Source: an uncultured Treponema sp. (lineage in GTDB: Bacteria; Spirochaetota; Spirochaetia; Treponematales; Treponemataceae). Taken from it: 32,427 nt of DNA. This document shows positions 1 through 9,063 of the stretch, in pieces. The first letter of the stretch is position 1, and each line of letters opens with the position of its first letter. The notes under the pieces are model-generated. The model saw nothing but the letters and a program-made list of their open reading frames with translations. It made no database searches and had not been told where the DNA came from. A program made the position numbers and the translations under genes. The stretch is taken from assembly GCA_946532115.1 (NCBI GenBank), contig CAMNBC010000012.1, positions 1 to 32,427 of the forward strand. The letters are read 5' to 3'.

Positions 1-2
1 TA

Positions 3-1949
3 ATTTTCAAGGTAGATACAAAGATTCTTTCTTTGAGCATTATTGCACTGGCAGCGGCGTTTTTCTTAAGTGCAACAGGAAGCAAAAAGACCGATGCAAA
101 TGAAAAGACATCATTGGACTGGAAGCCGATTCTAAGTTCTGTGCTTTTTCTGGCTGCCGGTCTTTTTTGTTTTATCACGGGAAAAGAATTTTTCTTAAAA
201 ATCTATTCTGTTGTAATAAGTGTTACATTACTTTTTGTTTTTGGAAGCACTCTTTTTATGCCGCCTAATATTATATTCAGGTTTGCGACTTTATCAGATA
301 AGTCTATAAAAGGTTCTTCTTATGAACAGAAGGTATACAATTATTGTCAGAAAGTTACGATAGTCTGGTGTTGTTTCTTTATACTTAATGGAACGGCTTC
401 AGCACTTACAACTTTTTCAGAACAGATATTTGGACTTTCTCCTGAAGCAGCGAGAACAGTCTGGGCGGTGTACAACGGTGGTATTTCCTATGTCCTTATG
501 GGAACCCTGTTTGTAGTTGAATTTATAATCAGAAAACTGGTGGATAAAAAAATGATGAAATTATTCCCTATTACAAAGTTTAAGGCAGATTCCAGAAAAG
601 ATGATTACATTGTTTGTTATGATGATGTATGGTCAAAAAAACAATATAAAACCTGGAAAGATTTTTTAACTGATACTGCGAAAATGAGAGCTTTTTTTGA
701 ATCTCAGCCAGCAAAAGAATATATTTTGCATTGTGAAGATTACTGGTATTTTCTCTGTACTTTTGTAGCAATCCTGCAGAGCAAAAAAGCAGTTTATATA
801 ACTCAGAATATTACAGAAAGCTTTATGGCTGAAGTAAAAAAGCCTGGAGTTTTCTTTATTACAGACCAGAATGTTGCGCTTGATGATACAAGCTTCTTTA
901 TTCCTGATTTGATTGAAAAATCAGCACTTCCGTCTGAAGCAGAAATCCGTAAAACTCCAGAAATTAATGGTGATGAAACAGAAATCTATCTTTATACATC
1001 TGGAAGTACAGGAAAGCCGAAGGCAGTGCGCCATACAATGAAAGAAATTGAAACTGATAATAGCGTTGTAATTTCACTTTGGGGAGAAGAGTATTTTAAG
1101 CGTAAGTTGATTACAACTGTAAGTCAGCATCATGTTTATGGTTTTTACTGGTGTATTTGTCTTCCATTCACTCTGGGACTTCCATTCCGTCGTAAGCGTA
1201 TTGAATTCCCTTCAGAATTTGAAAAACTTACTGATACATCTTACGTTCTGGTTTCAACACCAGCCTTCCTGAAACGTACTGTAGAAGTTGTTGATAAGCT
1301 TAATATGAAGGATGTATTTATTTCAGTAAGTGGTGGAGCTGTTTCAGAAGAACTTGCTGTAAGTACTGAAAAACTTTTTGGCTTCTGTCCAATGGAAGGT
1401 TATGGTTCTACAGAAACTTCGGGAATAGCTTACAGACAGCAGAGTAGAGACGGTCTTATCTGGACTCCGTACGATTGTGTAAAACTTTGGGTCGGAGAAG
1501 ACGGATGTCTGAATGTAAAATCGCCGTTTATTAAAGACCCTGCCGGAGTTGCAACTGCTGACCTTGTAGAAATATATGAAGATGGCCGCTTCCTTCTTAA
1601 AGGACGTGCAGATTCTATAGTTAAAATTGAAGAAAAACGCATTTCTATGACTGAGGTAGAAAACCGTCTTCTTGAAACTGGTTTGGTTAGCGAAGTAAAG
1701 GTTGTTGCCTTGAGTAATGATGTGCGACAGTATCTTGCAGCTGCAGTTGTACTTAATGCTAAAGGACGTGAAAAATTTGCAGATACTGAAAAATTTGAAA
1801 TTAATCGCTGGTTTCATGACTTTTTGATGAAATATTTTGAGAATGTTGTAATTCCAAAGAAATGGCGCTTTGTTGAAAAACTTCCTTCAGACGTTCAGGG
1901 AAAAGTTCACAAACTAGAAGTTATGGCATTATTTGCACAGGAGAAATAA
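3..1949 (+). CDS. Membrane protein fused to an AMP-dependent acyl ligase (ApeG/ApeH-like), 5' partial
   Basis: The frame is open to the left window edge (it reads IFKVDTKILS before the TTG at 33), so the true start lies outside and the gene is 5' truncated. The first ~170 visible residues hold about five hydrophobic segments and resemble the COG4648 membrane family found in aryl polyene clusters. The rest is an adenylate-forming ligase: the P-loop motif YTSGSTGKPKA near 990-1022, the motif GYGSTETSG near 1399-1425, the hinge motif LKGRADSIVKIEEKR near 1597-1641, and the C-terminal lysine context DVQGKVHKLE near 1891-1920. By family it would activate an aromatic or fatty acid starter and load it on an acyl carrier protein at the inner membrane. 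In many clusters these are two genes, so this is a fusion. A shifted AGGAG just before the stop serves the next gene. Confidence 0.85.
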   Translation: MFKVDTKILSLSIIALAAAFFLSATGSKKTDANEKTSLDWKPILSSVLFLAAGLFCFITGKEFFLKIYSVVISVTLLFVFGSTLFMPPNIIFRFATLSDKSIKGSSYEQKVYNYCQKVTIVWCCFFILNGTASALTTFSEQIFGLSPEAARTVWAVYNGGISYVLMGTLFVVEFIIRKLVDKKMMKLFPITKFKADSRKDDYIVCYDDVWSKKQYKTWKDFLTDTAKMRAFFESQPAKEYILHCEDYWYFLCTFVAILQSKKAVYITQNITESFMAEVKKPGVFFITDQNVALDDTSFFIPDLIEKSALPSEAEIRKTPEINGDETEIYLYTSGSTGKPKAVRHTMKEIETDNSVVISLWGEEYFKRKLITTVSQHHVYGFYWCICLPFTLGLPFRRKRIEFPSEFEKLTDTSYVLVSTPAFLKRTVEVVDKLNMKDVFISVSGGAVSEELAVSTEKLFGFCPMEGYGSTETSGIAYRQQSRDGLIWTPYDCVKLWVGEDGCLNVKSPFIKDPAGVATADLVEIYEDGRFLLKGRADSIVKIEEKRISMTEVENRLLETGLVSEVKVVALSNDVRQYLAAAVVLNAKGREKFADTEKFEINRWFHDFLMKYFENVVIPKKWRFVEKLPSDVQGKVHKLEVMALFAQEK

Positions 1950-2327
1950 ATGAATTGTAATGATCACGATATAAGAAATGAAGAAGTTATTTTAAGAGAA
2001 GACAATGCTGTGGTATTGGAATTTGTAATTCCTGCTACCTGTGATTTTTTTGACGGTCATTTTCCGCAGTATAAGCTTTTGCCTGCTGTTGCTCAGTTTG
2101 AAGTAATTACACGCTTTTCACGAAAATACTTTGGCACACAGCGTTATGTTCCAAATATTAAAAGAATTAAGTTTTCTGCACCAATCAAACCTGATACAAA
2201 AATTCATCTTGAACTTACATACAAAAAAGATAAGGGGTCTGTAACATTTAATATGTCGGACGCTAATGTCGAAGGGAAAGTTTATTCATCCGGCAGCTTT
2301 GCTGTGCTTTCGGAGATTTCCGCATAA
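1950..2327 (+). CDS. ApeI-like hot-dog fold thioester dehydratase
   Basis: A 125-residue single hot-dog domain protein. The motif FFDGHFPQYKLLPAVAQFE (residues 33-51) corresponds to the FabA/FabZ active-site helix, with His37 as the likely catalytic histidine; the usual PGV is PAV here. Its family dehydrates 3-hydroxyacyl-ACP to the 2-enoyl form, and in aryl polyene systems it works together with ApeP, whose homologue is at 9064. The ATG directly follows the stop of the ligase gene, with AGGAG six bases upstream, and its own stop overlaps the next ATG (TAATG). This indicates one transcript with coupled translation. The enzyme class is well supported; its exact substrate is inferred from the cluster. 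Confidence 0.8.
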   Translation: MNCNDHDIRNEEVILREDNAVVLEFVIPATCDFFDGHFPQYKLLPAVAQFEVITRFSRKYFGTQRYVPNIKRIKFSAPIKPDTKIHLELTYKKDKGSVTFNMSDANVEGKVYSSGSFAVLSEISA

Positions 2328-3094
2328 TGTCAGATTCTCTTTTAGTGGAACAGAAATTTGGTTTTGTAATTCCTGTTTATAATCATGGAGCTGCACTTGA
2401 GTCAGTTGTAAAAAATCTTGTGCAGTATGATTTTCCAATCATTGTTGTTGATGATGGAAATGATGAAAAAAATAAGGCCTATATTAATGATGTGGCCGCA
2501 CGATATCCTCTTGTAACTTTGCTTGTTCATGAAAAAAACAAGGGAAAAGGAGAAGCTGTAAAAACAGGTGTTCTTAAAGCAGAACAGCTGGGGCTTACCC
2601 ATATCCTTCAGATTGATTCAGATGGCCAGCATGATGCAGCCCGTATTCCGCAATTTCTTGAACTTTCAAGACAAAATCCAAAAGCTATAATCTGCGGTTA
2701 TCCTGTTTATGATAAAAGTGCACCACATCATCGTTTAATAGCAAGAAAAATTTCAAACTTTTGGATTCATATTGTTTCATTTACAACAAGCGATCAGGTG
2801 CGCGATGCACTTATTGGTTTTAGAATCTACCCGGTAGAGCCATATTGCATTGTACTCCGCCGTCATTCAATTATAGACACACATATGGGTTACGACATTG
2901 ATATTCTTGTTCACTTGTTATGGCGCAATGTACCTGTAATTTCAGAAGCAGTAGAAGTTCATTACCCGGAAGATGGAGTTTCAAATTTCCGTGCAGTTCG
3001 CGATAATCTTCACATCACTTTTACTTATGCAAGACTTTGTATAGGAATGATTTTCCGTCTGCCCGTTTTAATCAAAAGGAAGCTTTGTAAATGA
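2327..3094 (+). CDS. Family 2 glycosyltransferase, dolichyl-phosphate-mannose synthase-like
   Basis: A 255-residue GT-A fold enzyme. The N-terminal strand FVIPVYNHGAAL is followed by IIVVDDGNDE and the metal-binding stretch LQIDSDGQHD (near nt 2608-2637), the classic GT2 DxD-type region. There is no strong membrane segment. It would transfer a sugar from a nucleotide donor to a lipid or polyene acceptor at the cytoplasmic face. Its stop overlaps the start of the acyltransferase gene (ATGA). In several proteobacterial aryl polyene clusters, glycosyltransferase and acyltransferase activities occur in one protein (ApeJ-like), so this pair may be the split form. Donor and acceptor cannot be read from the sequence. 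Confidence 0.82.
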   Translation: MSDSLLVEQKFGFVIPVYNHGAALESVVKNLVQYDFPIIVVDDGNDEKNKAYINDVAARYPLVTLLVHEKNKGKGEAVKTGVLKAEQLGLTHILQIDSDGQHDAARIPQFLELSRQNPKAIICGYPVYDKSAPHHRLIARKISNFWIHIVSFTTSDQVRDALIGFRIYPVEPYCIVLRRHSIIDTHMGYDIDILVHLLWRNVPVISEAVEVHYPEDGVSNFRAVRDNLHITFTYARLCIGMIFRLPVLIKRKLCK

Positions 3095-4059
3095 CAGATT
3101 CTTCTTTTGAAGATAAGACCCATTGGTCCGAAGAAAAAGAGGCTATTAAATCCAGTAAGCCTCTTAAACTTGTTCTCTTTCTTCTCAAACGGATTCCTTC
3201 TTTTCTCGTTCATTTCATTTGTTATCCGGTTGCATTTTTCTATCTGATTTTTTCTTCAAGAGTAAGAAAATTTGCCCGTGGCTATCAAAAACAGCTTAAA
3301 GAATTTACCGGGGGAAAAGTTCCTCATAAAATCAGGGCTTACAGACAGATTCTCAATTTTTCCCTTTGTCTTTCAGAAAAAATGGAAGGCTGGCTGGGCA
3401 AGGTTTCCTTTGACAGAATCAGCCTGCAGAATGATGATATTGATGATTTGGTTGAAAGATTAAAGGCCGGAAAGAGCGCAATTCTGATGGCTTCTCATCT
3501 TGGAAATATGGAGCTTATGCGCAGCATGCAGGATTATCTAACGGGTCTTTGCGGCCGCAAGGTTCCGGTCCTCATAATCATGGATATGAATATGTCTGCA
3601 AATTTTACGCAGACTTTGAAAGAAATAAATCCTGGTTATTCTGCAAACGTGTTAGATGCGTCTAATTTTGGTCCGGATTCAATTTTACTTATACAGGAAT
3701 TTGCAGAGAAAGGTTCTTTGATTGTTGCTGCCGGAGATAGAACAAGCATTAACCACCGCGAAAAGAGCCTTGTAAAATCTTTCCTTGGAAGACCTGCCAA
3801 ATTTCCTTATGGCGTTTTCCTGATTCCGGCTCTTGTAAAGCTGCCGGTTTATTTTATGTTTGGCATGCGGTCCAAAATGTCTGCTTTTAATCCTCAGTAT
3901 AATATTTATATAGAAAAATCAAAGGTTGATTTTAATTGTCCACGTGCAGAACGTGAAAACCGTATTGAAGAATGCTGCGGTGAGTTTGTAGAAAAACTGC
4001 AGAAGTTCTGTATTATGTATCCTTACCAATGGTATAATTTCTTTAATTTCTGGGGGTAA
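3091..4059 (+). CDS. LpxL/HtrB-type lysophospholipid acyltransferase family protein
   Basis: A 322-residue protein with the acyltransferase motif HLGNME, the HX4E/D catalytic signature with His136 and Glu141, followed further on by AAGDRTSIN, which matches the second LPLAT block. A hydrophobic stretch near residues 30-55 (LKRIPSFLVHFICYPVAFFY) suggests anchoring to the inner membrane. ATG overlaps the upstream stop as ATGA, with AAGGAAG ahead of it. The family transfers acyl chains from acyl-ACP to glycolipids. As treponemes generally lack lipopolysaccharide, a role in acylating the product of this cluster is more likely than lipid A synthesis. The family is clear; the acceptor is unknown. 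Confidence 0.82.
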   Translation: MTDSSFEDKTHWSEEKEAIKSSKPLKLVLFLLKRIPSFLVHFICYPVAFFYLIFSSRVRKFARGYQKQLKEFTGGKVPHKIRAYRQILNFSLCLSEKMEGWLGKVSFDRISLQNDDIDDLVERLKAGKSAILMASHLGNMELMRSMQDYLTGLCGRKVPVLIIMDMNMSANFTQTLKEINPGYSANVLDASNFGPDSILLIQEFAEKGSLIVAAGDRTSINHREKSLVKSFLGRPAKFPYGVFLIPALVKLPVYFMFGMRSKMSAFNPQYNIYIEKSKVDFNCPRAERENRIEECCGEFVEKLQKFCIMYPYQWYNFFNFWG

Positions 4060-4066
4060 TGATTTT

Positions 4067-4735
4067 ATGATGACTATCGGACTTAAAAAAACTATCAAAA
4101 AGAGAATTATAGTAAATGTGTTTTTTGCACTGTTTTGTGCCGGCTCATTATTCGCACAATCTTCTTTGGAAAATATTTGTGCAAAACTTGCTTCACATCC
4201 AAATACAACTGGTGATTTTATCCAGATAAAAACATTACAAACGAACGGTCGTAAGTTAATATCGAATGGAAAATTTATTTTTTGTCCCGAAGGAATTCTC
4301 TGGAAGACAGAAAAACCGTTTCCCTCATCATTGATTCTTACAAAAGAGGCAATGATTCAGATTGCTGCAAACGGAAAGAAATCAGTAATGAACGGAAAAG
4401 ATAATCAGATTTTTACAAATATTTCTGAAACCTTAAGTTCAGTTTTTTCTGGAAATGCAGATGCTTTGAAAAAGAATTTTGAATGTACTTTTTCTGAGAA
4501 AAACGGAGAATGGAAAATCTATCTTTCTCCAAAAGATTCTACAATTGCCAGTGTAATGAAGTCTCTCGTATTGACTGGTATAATTGAAGAAGCTGGTAAA
4601 GACAATGCAGCAGCATCTTTGAGTTCGCTTGAAATGACGGAGATGTCAGAAAATACAATCCGCTACGAGTTCTCTAATCAAATATACCCAAAGGAATTGT
4701 CTCCCGATGAAAAACAGAATTTTGTCATTGAGTAA
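4067..4735 (+). CDS. LolA-like outer membrane lipoprotein carrier (ApeL position)
   Basis: A 222-residue protein with an N-terminal export signal (hydrophobic VNVFFALFCAGSLFA, likely cleaved after residue ~31) and a LolA-like body: TTGDFIQIKTLQ, KFIFCPEGILWKTEKPFPSSL, then a small-residue-rich middle and a C-terminal strand region. LolA folds carry lipid-modified molecules through the periplasm. In aryl polyene clusters a LolA-like protein sits directly before the MMPL exporter, as here. The G-rich run before TAATGATTTT gives a ribosome-binding site for the ATG pair at 4067/4070. The last 29 bases overlap the exporter gene. Confidence 0.78.
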   Translation: MMTIGLKKTIKKRIIVNVFFALFCAGSLFAQSSLENICAKLASHPNTTGDFIQIKTLQTNGRKLISNGKFIFCPEGILWKTEKPFPSSLILTKEAMIQIAANGKKSVMNGKDNQIFTNISETLSSVFSGNADALKKNFECTFSEKNGEWKIYLSPKDSTIASVMKSLVLTGIIEEAGKDNAAASLSSLEMTEMSENTIRYEFSNQIYPKELSPDEKQNFVIE

Positions 4736-7199
4736 AAATCCACAAAACCGAGCTCTTTCGGCGTTGCCTCAAAAAAAACTTCTGGCAGGCTGGGTGGCTT
4801 ACCACGTTGCAATACTGGCCTTTTTTATTATTGTTCTTGCAGTGTTTCACGGACAGGTCGGCATAGATTCAGATCTCTTTAATCTTGTTCCTAAGAGTAT
4901 TTCAATGGCATCGGTAAAAAAGGCCGATGACAAAATGATGTCTGTGACTTCGCAGAATGTTTTTGTGCTGGTTGCGAACCCGGATTTTGGAGAGGCTAAA
5001 CGGGTAGCTGAAAAGGTATATTCACGGCTTGAAGGGAGTTCAAATTTTGAGTCGGTTTCGCTTTACAGTGATGTGGGGTCTATGACTGAAATTACGGATT
5101 TTCTTTATGAGTACCGCTGGAATCTTCTGGATGAAAAAACTGCTGATGAGATTCTGAAATCCGATGAGGCAGCCGCAGATTTTGCTATGAATGCTTTAGC
5201 ACAGGCTTATAGTGGCTTTACCATGCTTCCGCTTGATAATATTGAATCTGATCCGTTCCTTCTTACAGAATATAATCTTCAGAACTATTTAGGTGCTGTC
5301 CAGAATGCCGGTACCGCGATGAGTGTGAAAGATGGTGTTCTTGCTTCTCAATTTGAAGGAAAATGGTATGTAATGATTCGTGGTATTCTTAGTGCTAAAG
5401 GAGCTAAACTCGCCTCGAAAAATAATGCTATTACAGAAATCTATGCGGCGTGCGAAGCTGCCGGTAAAGATAATACTGCAGAAACAACTTCAGGAGAAAC
5501 TTCTTTTGTTTATTCTGGAACACCATTTCACAGTCACGAAAGTTCCAATTCAGCAAGCCGGGAAATTTCGATAATAGCAACCGTTTCCATGCTTGTAGTA
5601 ATTATTCTTTTGATTTTTATATTCCGGTCAGTAAAGCCACTTCTTTTTTCTGTTGGTGCAATTCTTCTTTCTGTTGGAATATCAGTTATTGCAACTCTTG
5701 CTGTCTTTCATAAAATGCATGTTATTACACTTGTGTTTGGAACTTCACTGATTGGTTCCTGTATAGATTACAGTCTTCACTTTTTTACACATTGGGCAGG
5801 CAATAAAAACTTAAAAAATGGGCAGGAGATTCGGAATCATATTTTTTCTGGTCTGCTGATGGCAATTATTTCTACAGTAATTTGTTTTGCAATTCTGTTA
5901 TTTGCACCATTTTCAATCCTGAAACAGATGTCGCTGTTTTGCCTTGTAGGACTTGTAAGTTCTTTCCTGACTACAGTTGCGGTTTATCCTTATATCAAAC
6001 TTCCGGCATCCCGCGGTAATGTAAGGTTTACTGTTGGTTTTGCAAAACTGGTTTCTGTACTTGAACAGAAATGGGTTGGACGCTCTGTAATTTCTTTATT
6101 ATTTATTATTTCCATTTTGTTAATTGCAGTGTTCCATAAAAATATAAAAGTAAAAAATGATTTACTCACTCTATACGATATGGAAGGTCGGCTGCTTGAA
6201 GATGAAATTACTGCTTCAAAAGTAATTCAATATACACCTGGTGGCTGGTATATCATTAGTGGTGATTCGGAAGAAGACTCTCTTCAGAATGAAGAAAAAT
6301 TAAGAAAGGATTTTGAAGAAGTTACAGATGGAAAAATCGGATATGTGAGTACAACCAATTTTGTTCCGTCAAAGCTGGTACAAAAAAAATCACAGGCAGC
6401 TTATGAAAAATTGTTAAGCCTTGCAGAAAATCAGCTTGAAGGTCTGGGATATGACAGCAATGAAGCAGCTCTGATTTCGGAAAAGTTAAAAAGTGATTTT
6501 AATGATGGTAGAAATGTTTATGTTTCTTTTGAAGAAGGAAATGTGCCTGAATTTATAAAAAATGCAATTTCTTCTGCCTGGCTTGGAGAAATTGACGGCA
6601 AATATTATACGGTAATGCTCCCAACTAAAGTTATAGACTATACTACCTATCGTTCGTTAGTTGAAAATAATGAGGATGCTTTTTTTATAAGTAAATCACA
6701 GGATATAAGTGCGGATTTAGATTCACTTACTATTATGGTTCTTAAGTTCTTTATTATTGCTTATGTTCTGATGTTTATAATGCTAAAGTTCTTTTATTCA
6801 TGGAAGCAGGCTCTGAAAATTATTTCTGTTCCTTTCTTAATCATTCTTGTGGTAGTTGCCGTATTCGCGGCGTTCAAAATAAATCTCGAGTTCTTTTCTG
6901 TAACCGGTTTAATTCTAGTATTTGGACTTGGCCTTGATTACATAATATATATGATGGAAAATGAGAAGAAGAAAAATGAAGTTTCAGAAGTAACTGATAA
7001 TACAAAGGTTCTTGAACCTTTTGCAACACTTGTTTCTTTTGTCACAACTATCATTTCTTTTGGAGCACTTGCCATTAGTTCATTTAAGCCTGTACATCTT
7101 ATAGGACTCTCAATTTTTATAGGGCTTGCAACAGCGTATGTAAGTTCATTTTTTTATGGAAGAATAGGGAGCACAAATAATAAAGGTGGTGAACAGTGA
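4707..7199 (+). CDS. MMPL/RND-type exporter (ApeM position)
   Basis: An 830-residue transporter with the two-fold layout of MMPL proteins. It has one membrane segment near residues 27-50, a large periplasmic loop to ~285, a bundle of about five helices at ~286-435, another helix at ~456-478, a second periplasmic loop to ~670, and a last helix bundle at ~671-822. Motifs in the bundles such as GSCIDYSLHFF and FGLGLDYIIYMME are the typical GxxxDY/D signatures of proton-coupled RND/MMPL pumps. It probably lifts the lipid-linked product from the inner membrane to the LolA-like carrier. It overlaps the carrier gene by 29 bases and the lipoprotein gene start (GTGA). The exact start could be one of the nearby TTG codons (4722 or 4728) instead of ATG 4707. 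Confidence 0.85.
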   Translation: MKNRILSLSKNPQNRALSALPQKKLLAGWVAYHVAILAFFIIVLAVFHGQVGIDSDLFNLVPKSISMASVKKADDKMMSVTSQNVFVLVANPDFGEAKRVAEKVYSRLEGSSNFESVSLYSDVGSMTEITDFLYEYRWNLLDEKTADEILKSDEAAADFAMNALAQAYSGFTMLPLDNIESDPFLLTEYNLQNYLGAVQNAGTAMSVKDGVLASQFEGKWYVMIRGILSAKGAKLASKNNAITEIYAACEAAGKDNTAETTSGETSFVYSGTPFHSHESSNSASREISIIATVSMLVVIILLIFIFRSVKPLLFSVGAILLSVGISVIATLAVFHKMHVITLVFGTSLIGSCIDYSLHFFTHWAGNKNLKNGQEIRNHIFSGLLMAIISTVICFAILLFAPFSILKQMSLFCLVGLVSSFLTTVAVYPYIKLPASRGNVRFTVGFAKLVSVLEQKWVGRSVISLLFIISILLIAVFHKNIKVKNDLLTLYDMEGRLLEDEITASKVIQYTPGGWYIISGDSEEDSLQNEEKLRKDFEEVTDGKIGYVSTTNFVPSKLVQKKSQAAYEKLLSLAENQLEGLGYDSNEAALISEKLKSDFNDGRNVYVSFEEGNVPEFIKNAISSAWLGEIDGKYYTVMLPTKVIDYTTYRSLVENNEDAFFISKSQDISADLDSLTIMVLKFFIIAYVLMFIMLKFFYSWKQALKIISVPFLIILVVVAVFAAFKINLEFFSVTGLILVFGLGLDYIIYMMENEKKKNEVSEVTDNTKVLEPFATLVSFVTTIISFGALAISSFKPVHLIGLSIFIGLATAYVSSFFYGRIGSTNNKGGEQ

Positions 7200-7798
7200 A
7201 AATAAATTGTCATATTAAAATCATTTCAATTATAATTTTACTGTTTTCTTTTAATTCTTGCAGAACAACGAAATCAGATCGAAATTATAAGTTGAGACCG
7301 GTTTATGTAACAAATACAAAAAAAATAAATCTTTTACAGCCTTCAAATATTACAATTGTAAAAGATGGGCTGCAGCTTTTTAATGGTACCTTCGGAGATA
7401 ATAGTTTTTCAATGATGTCCTATACACAGATTGATGAATCAGGGATAAGTCTTTCGCTGATAAATGATTTTGGAACTGATATGGGAAATCTCTTTTTTGA
7501 TGGAAATCAGGTTAGTTTTGATTCTGCTTATCTGCCTTCAAAATTACCTGGCGAATATATTGTTGCAGAAATTCAAAATGCATATTACGATGAAGACATT
7601 CTTCAAAAAAATTATTCAAGTGCTGGTTTGAGATTTGAAGTTCAATCAAAGACTGATGAGAGAGAGAATGAATCTGTCGAAATTCGTAAAATTTATGACG
7701 GGAAAAAATTAATTGAAGAAATCTATATATCTGAAGAAAAAGTTAATATAATAAATTATCTTCGCGGTTATTCATTTGAACTTATAAACGCGGAGTAG
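7196..7798 (+). CDS. Outer membrane lipoprotein, DUF3261-like (ApeN position)
   Basis: A 200-residue lipoprotein. A hydrophobic signal (IKIISIIILLFSF) ends in the lipobox FNSC, with Cys22 the lipid-modified residue. The body is rich in beta-strand-like segments, including SGISLSLINDFGTDMGNLFF, and resembles the DUF3261 lipoproteins of aryl polyene clusters by size, position and pattern; I recognise the family mainly from context. Start is GTG at 7196, overlapping the exporter stop. LolA, MMPL pump and lipoprotein in a row suggest a complete route to the outer membrane. Confidence 0.68.
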   Translation: MKINCHIKIISIIILLFSFNSCRTTKSDRNYKLRPVYVTNTKKINLLQPSNITIVKDGLQLFNGTFGDNSFSMMSYTQIDESGISLSLINDFGTDMGNLFFDGNQVSFDSAYLPSKLPGEYIVAEIQNAYYDEDILQKNYSSAGLRFEVQSKTDERENESVEIRKIYDGKKLIEEIYISEEKVNIINYLRGYSFELINAE

Positions 7799-7806
7799 GG
7801 GGAAAA

Positions 7807-9039
7807 ATGGAACTGTATCTTTCAAAACCTGGCGTAATGAGCTGCGCCGGAAATAATATAGATGAAGTGTGGAAAGCAGTAACAAGTGGAAATCAAAGCG
7901 GTATTAAAAAAGTAACTGCATGTAATGGTGAAGAATTTTTTGCAGCAAGAGTTTCTGATTCAGTTTTACAGCCAAGCGGTGCACGTTATGATATGAAAGT
8001 TGTTCGTATTGAAAACCAGGCTTTGAATCAGATTGCAGATAAAGTTGAAGCTGTAAAGGCTCGTTATGGTGCAGACCGTATTGCAGTTTGTGTTGGTTCG
8101 TGTGATAACGGTACTGAATTTTCTGTAGCAGGTCACCGGAAGTTTTTTTCAGAGGGTGAGTTTCCTGCTGATTACAGTCTTGAGATTCAGGGTGCCGACT
8201 ATGCGGCAACTTTCGTAGCCGAAAAATTCGGTGTTAAGGGACCTGCAAATACCTTTTCAACTGCCTGTTCATCCAGTGCCGGCGCCATCATTAAAGGCGC
8301 AGAACTCATCCTGGGCGGCGTAGCCGATGCAGCCATTGTCGGGGGTATCGACATTGCATCTGATACAACTCTCGTCGGCTTTAGTGCACTGGAAGCCGTT
8401 TCCAGCGAGATTACCAATCCGTTGAGTAAAAACAGACACGGAATAACACTTGGTGATGGCGCAGCGTTCTTTGTACTGACTCGTGAACCATTGCAGGAAG
8501 TTGTTTCTACGGATTCAAGTGCTTCCTGTGTAAAACTTATCGGCTGGGGTGAAAGTTCAGATGCCTATCATATGACTTCACCTGATCCAAGCGGAGCTGG
8601 TGCTGAAAAAGCTATTCGCCGTGCTATTGAATGTGCAGGCATTAAACCTGAAGATGCCGGTTATATAAATCTGCATGGAACTGGCACTAAGTTGAATGAC
8701 AGCATGGAATCAAAGGCTGTTGCTGCTATTTTTGGTGAAAATACAGTTCCTGTTTCAACAACAAAAGCAGTTACAGGTCATACACTCGGTGCGGCAGCTG
8801 CACTCGAAGCGGCAATCTGCTGGAAGGCGCTGGTTGAAAATAACGGAAAAAATATAGATAATAGAACCTTACCATTGCAGGTATGGGATGGCGAAAAAGA
8901 TGAAGAGCTTCCTTCTCTGAATGTTGTAGATAAGAATAACAATGGTCAGAACGGCAGACAGACATCTGAATTAAAAGTTTGCCTTTCTAATTCGTTTGCA
9001 TTTGGCGGCGCAAATGCCTGTCTTGCTTTAGGTTTATAA
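7807..9039 (+). CDS. Beta-ketoacyl-ACP synthase (ApeO-like)
   Basis: A 410-residue thiolase-fold ketosynthase with the complete Cys-His-His triad. Cys154 lies in STACSSSAGA, His290 in INLHGTGT, and His325 in TKAVTGHTLG, with Lys320. The C-terminal NSFAFGGANACL is the usual glycine-rich end of KAS I/II enzymes. It would extend the growing acyl-ACP chain by decarboxylative condensation. In aryl polyene synthesis ApeO pairs with a chain-length factor (ApeC), which is not in the window and may lie to the left. ATG is preceded by a strong GGGGG run. Confidence 0.85.
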   Translation: MELYLSKPGVMSCAGNNIDEVWKAVTSGNQSGIKKVTACNGEEFFAARVSDSVLQPSGARYDMKVVRIENQALNQIADKVEAVKARYGADRIAVCVGSCDNGTEFSVAGHRKFFSEGEFPADYSLEIQGADYAATFVAEKFGVKGPANTFSTACSSSAGAIIKGAELILGGVADAAIVGGIDIASDTTLVGFSALEAVSSEITNPLSKNRHGITLGDGAAFFVLTREPLQEVVSTDSSASCVKLIGWGESSDAYHMTSPDPSGAGAEKAIRRAIECAGIKPEDAGYINLHGTGTKLNDSMESKAVAAIFGENTVPVSTTKAVTGHTLGAAAALEAAICWKALVENNGKNIDNRTLPLQVWDGEKDEELPSLNVVDKNNNGQNGRQTSELKVCLSNSFAFGGANACLALGL

Positions 9040-9063
9040 AAATATAAAAGGAGAAACATAAAA

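Noticed and set aside
1344..1817. Open frame on the minus strand within the acyl ligase gene
   Set aside because: Antisense shadow of conserved ligase motifs; low-complexity protein, no ribosome-binding site.
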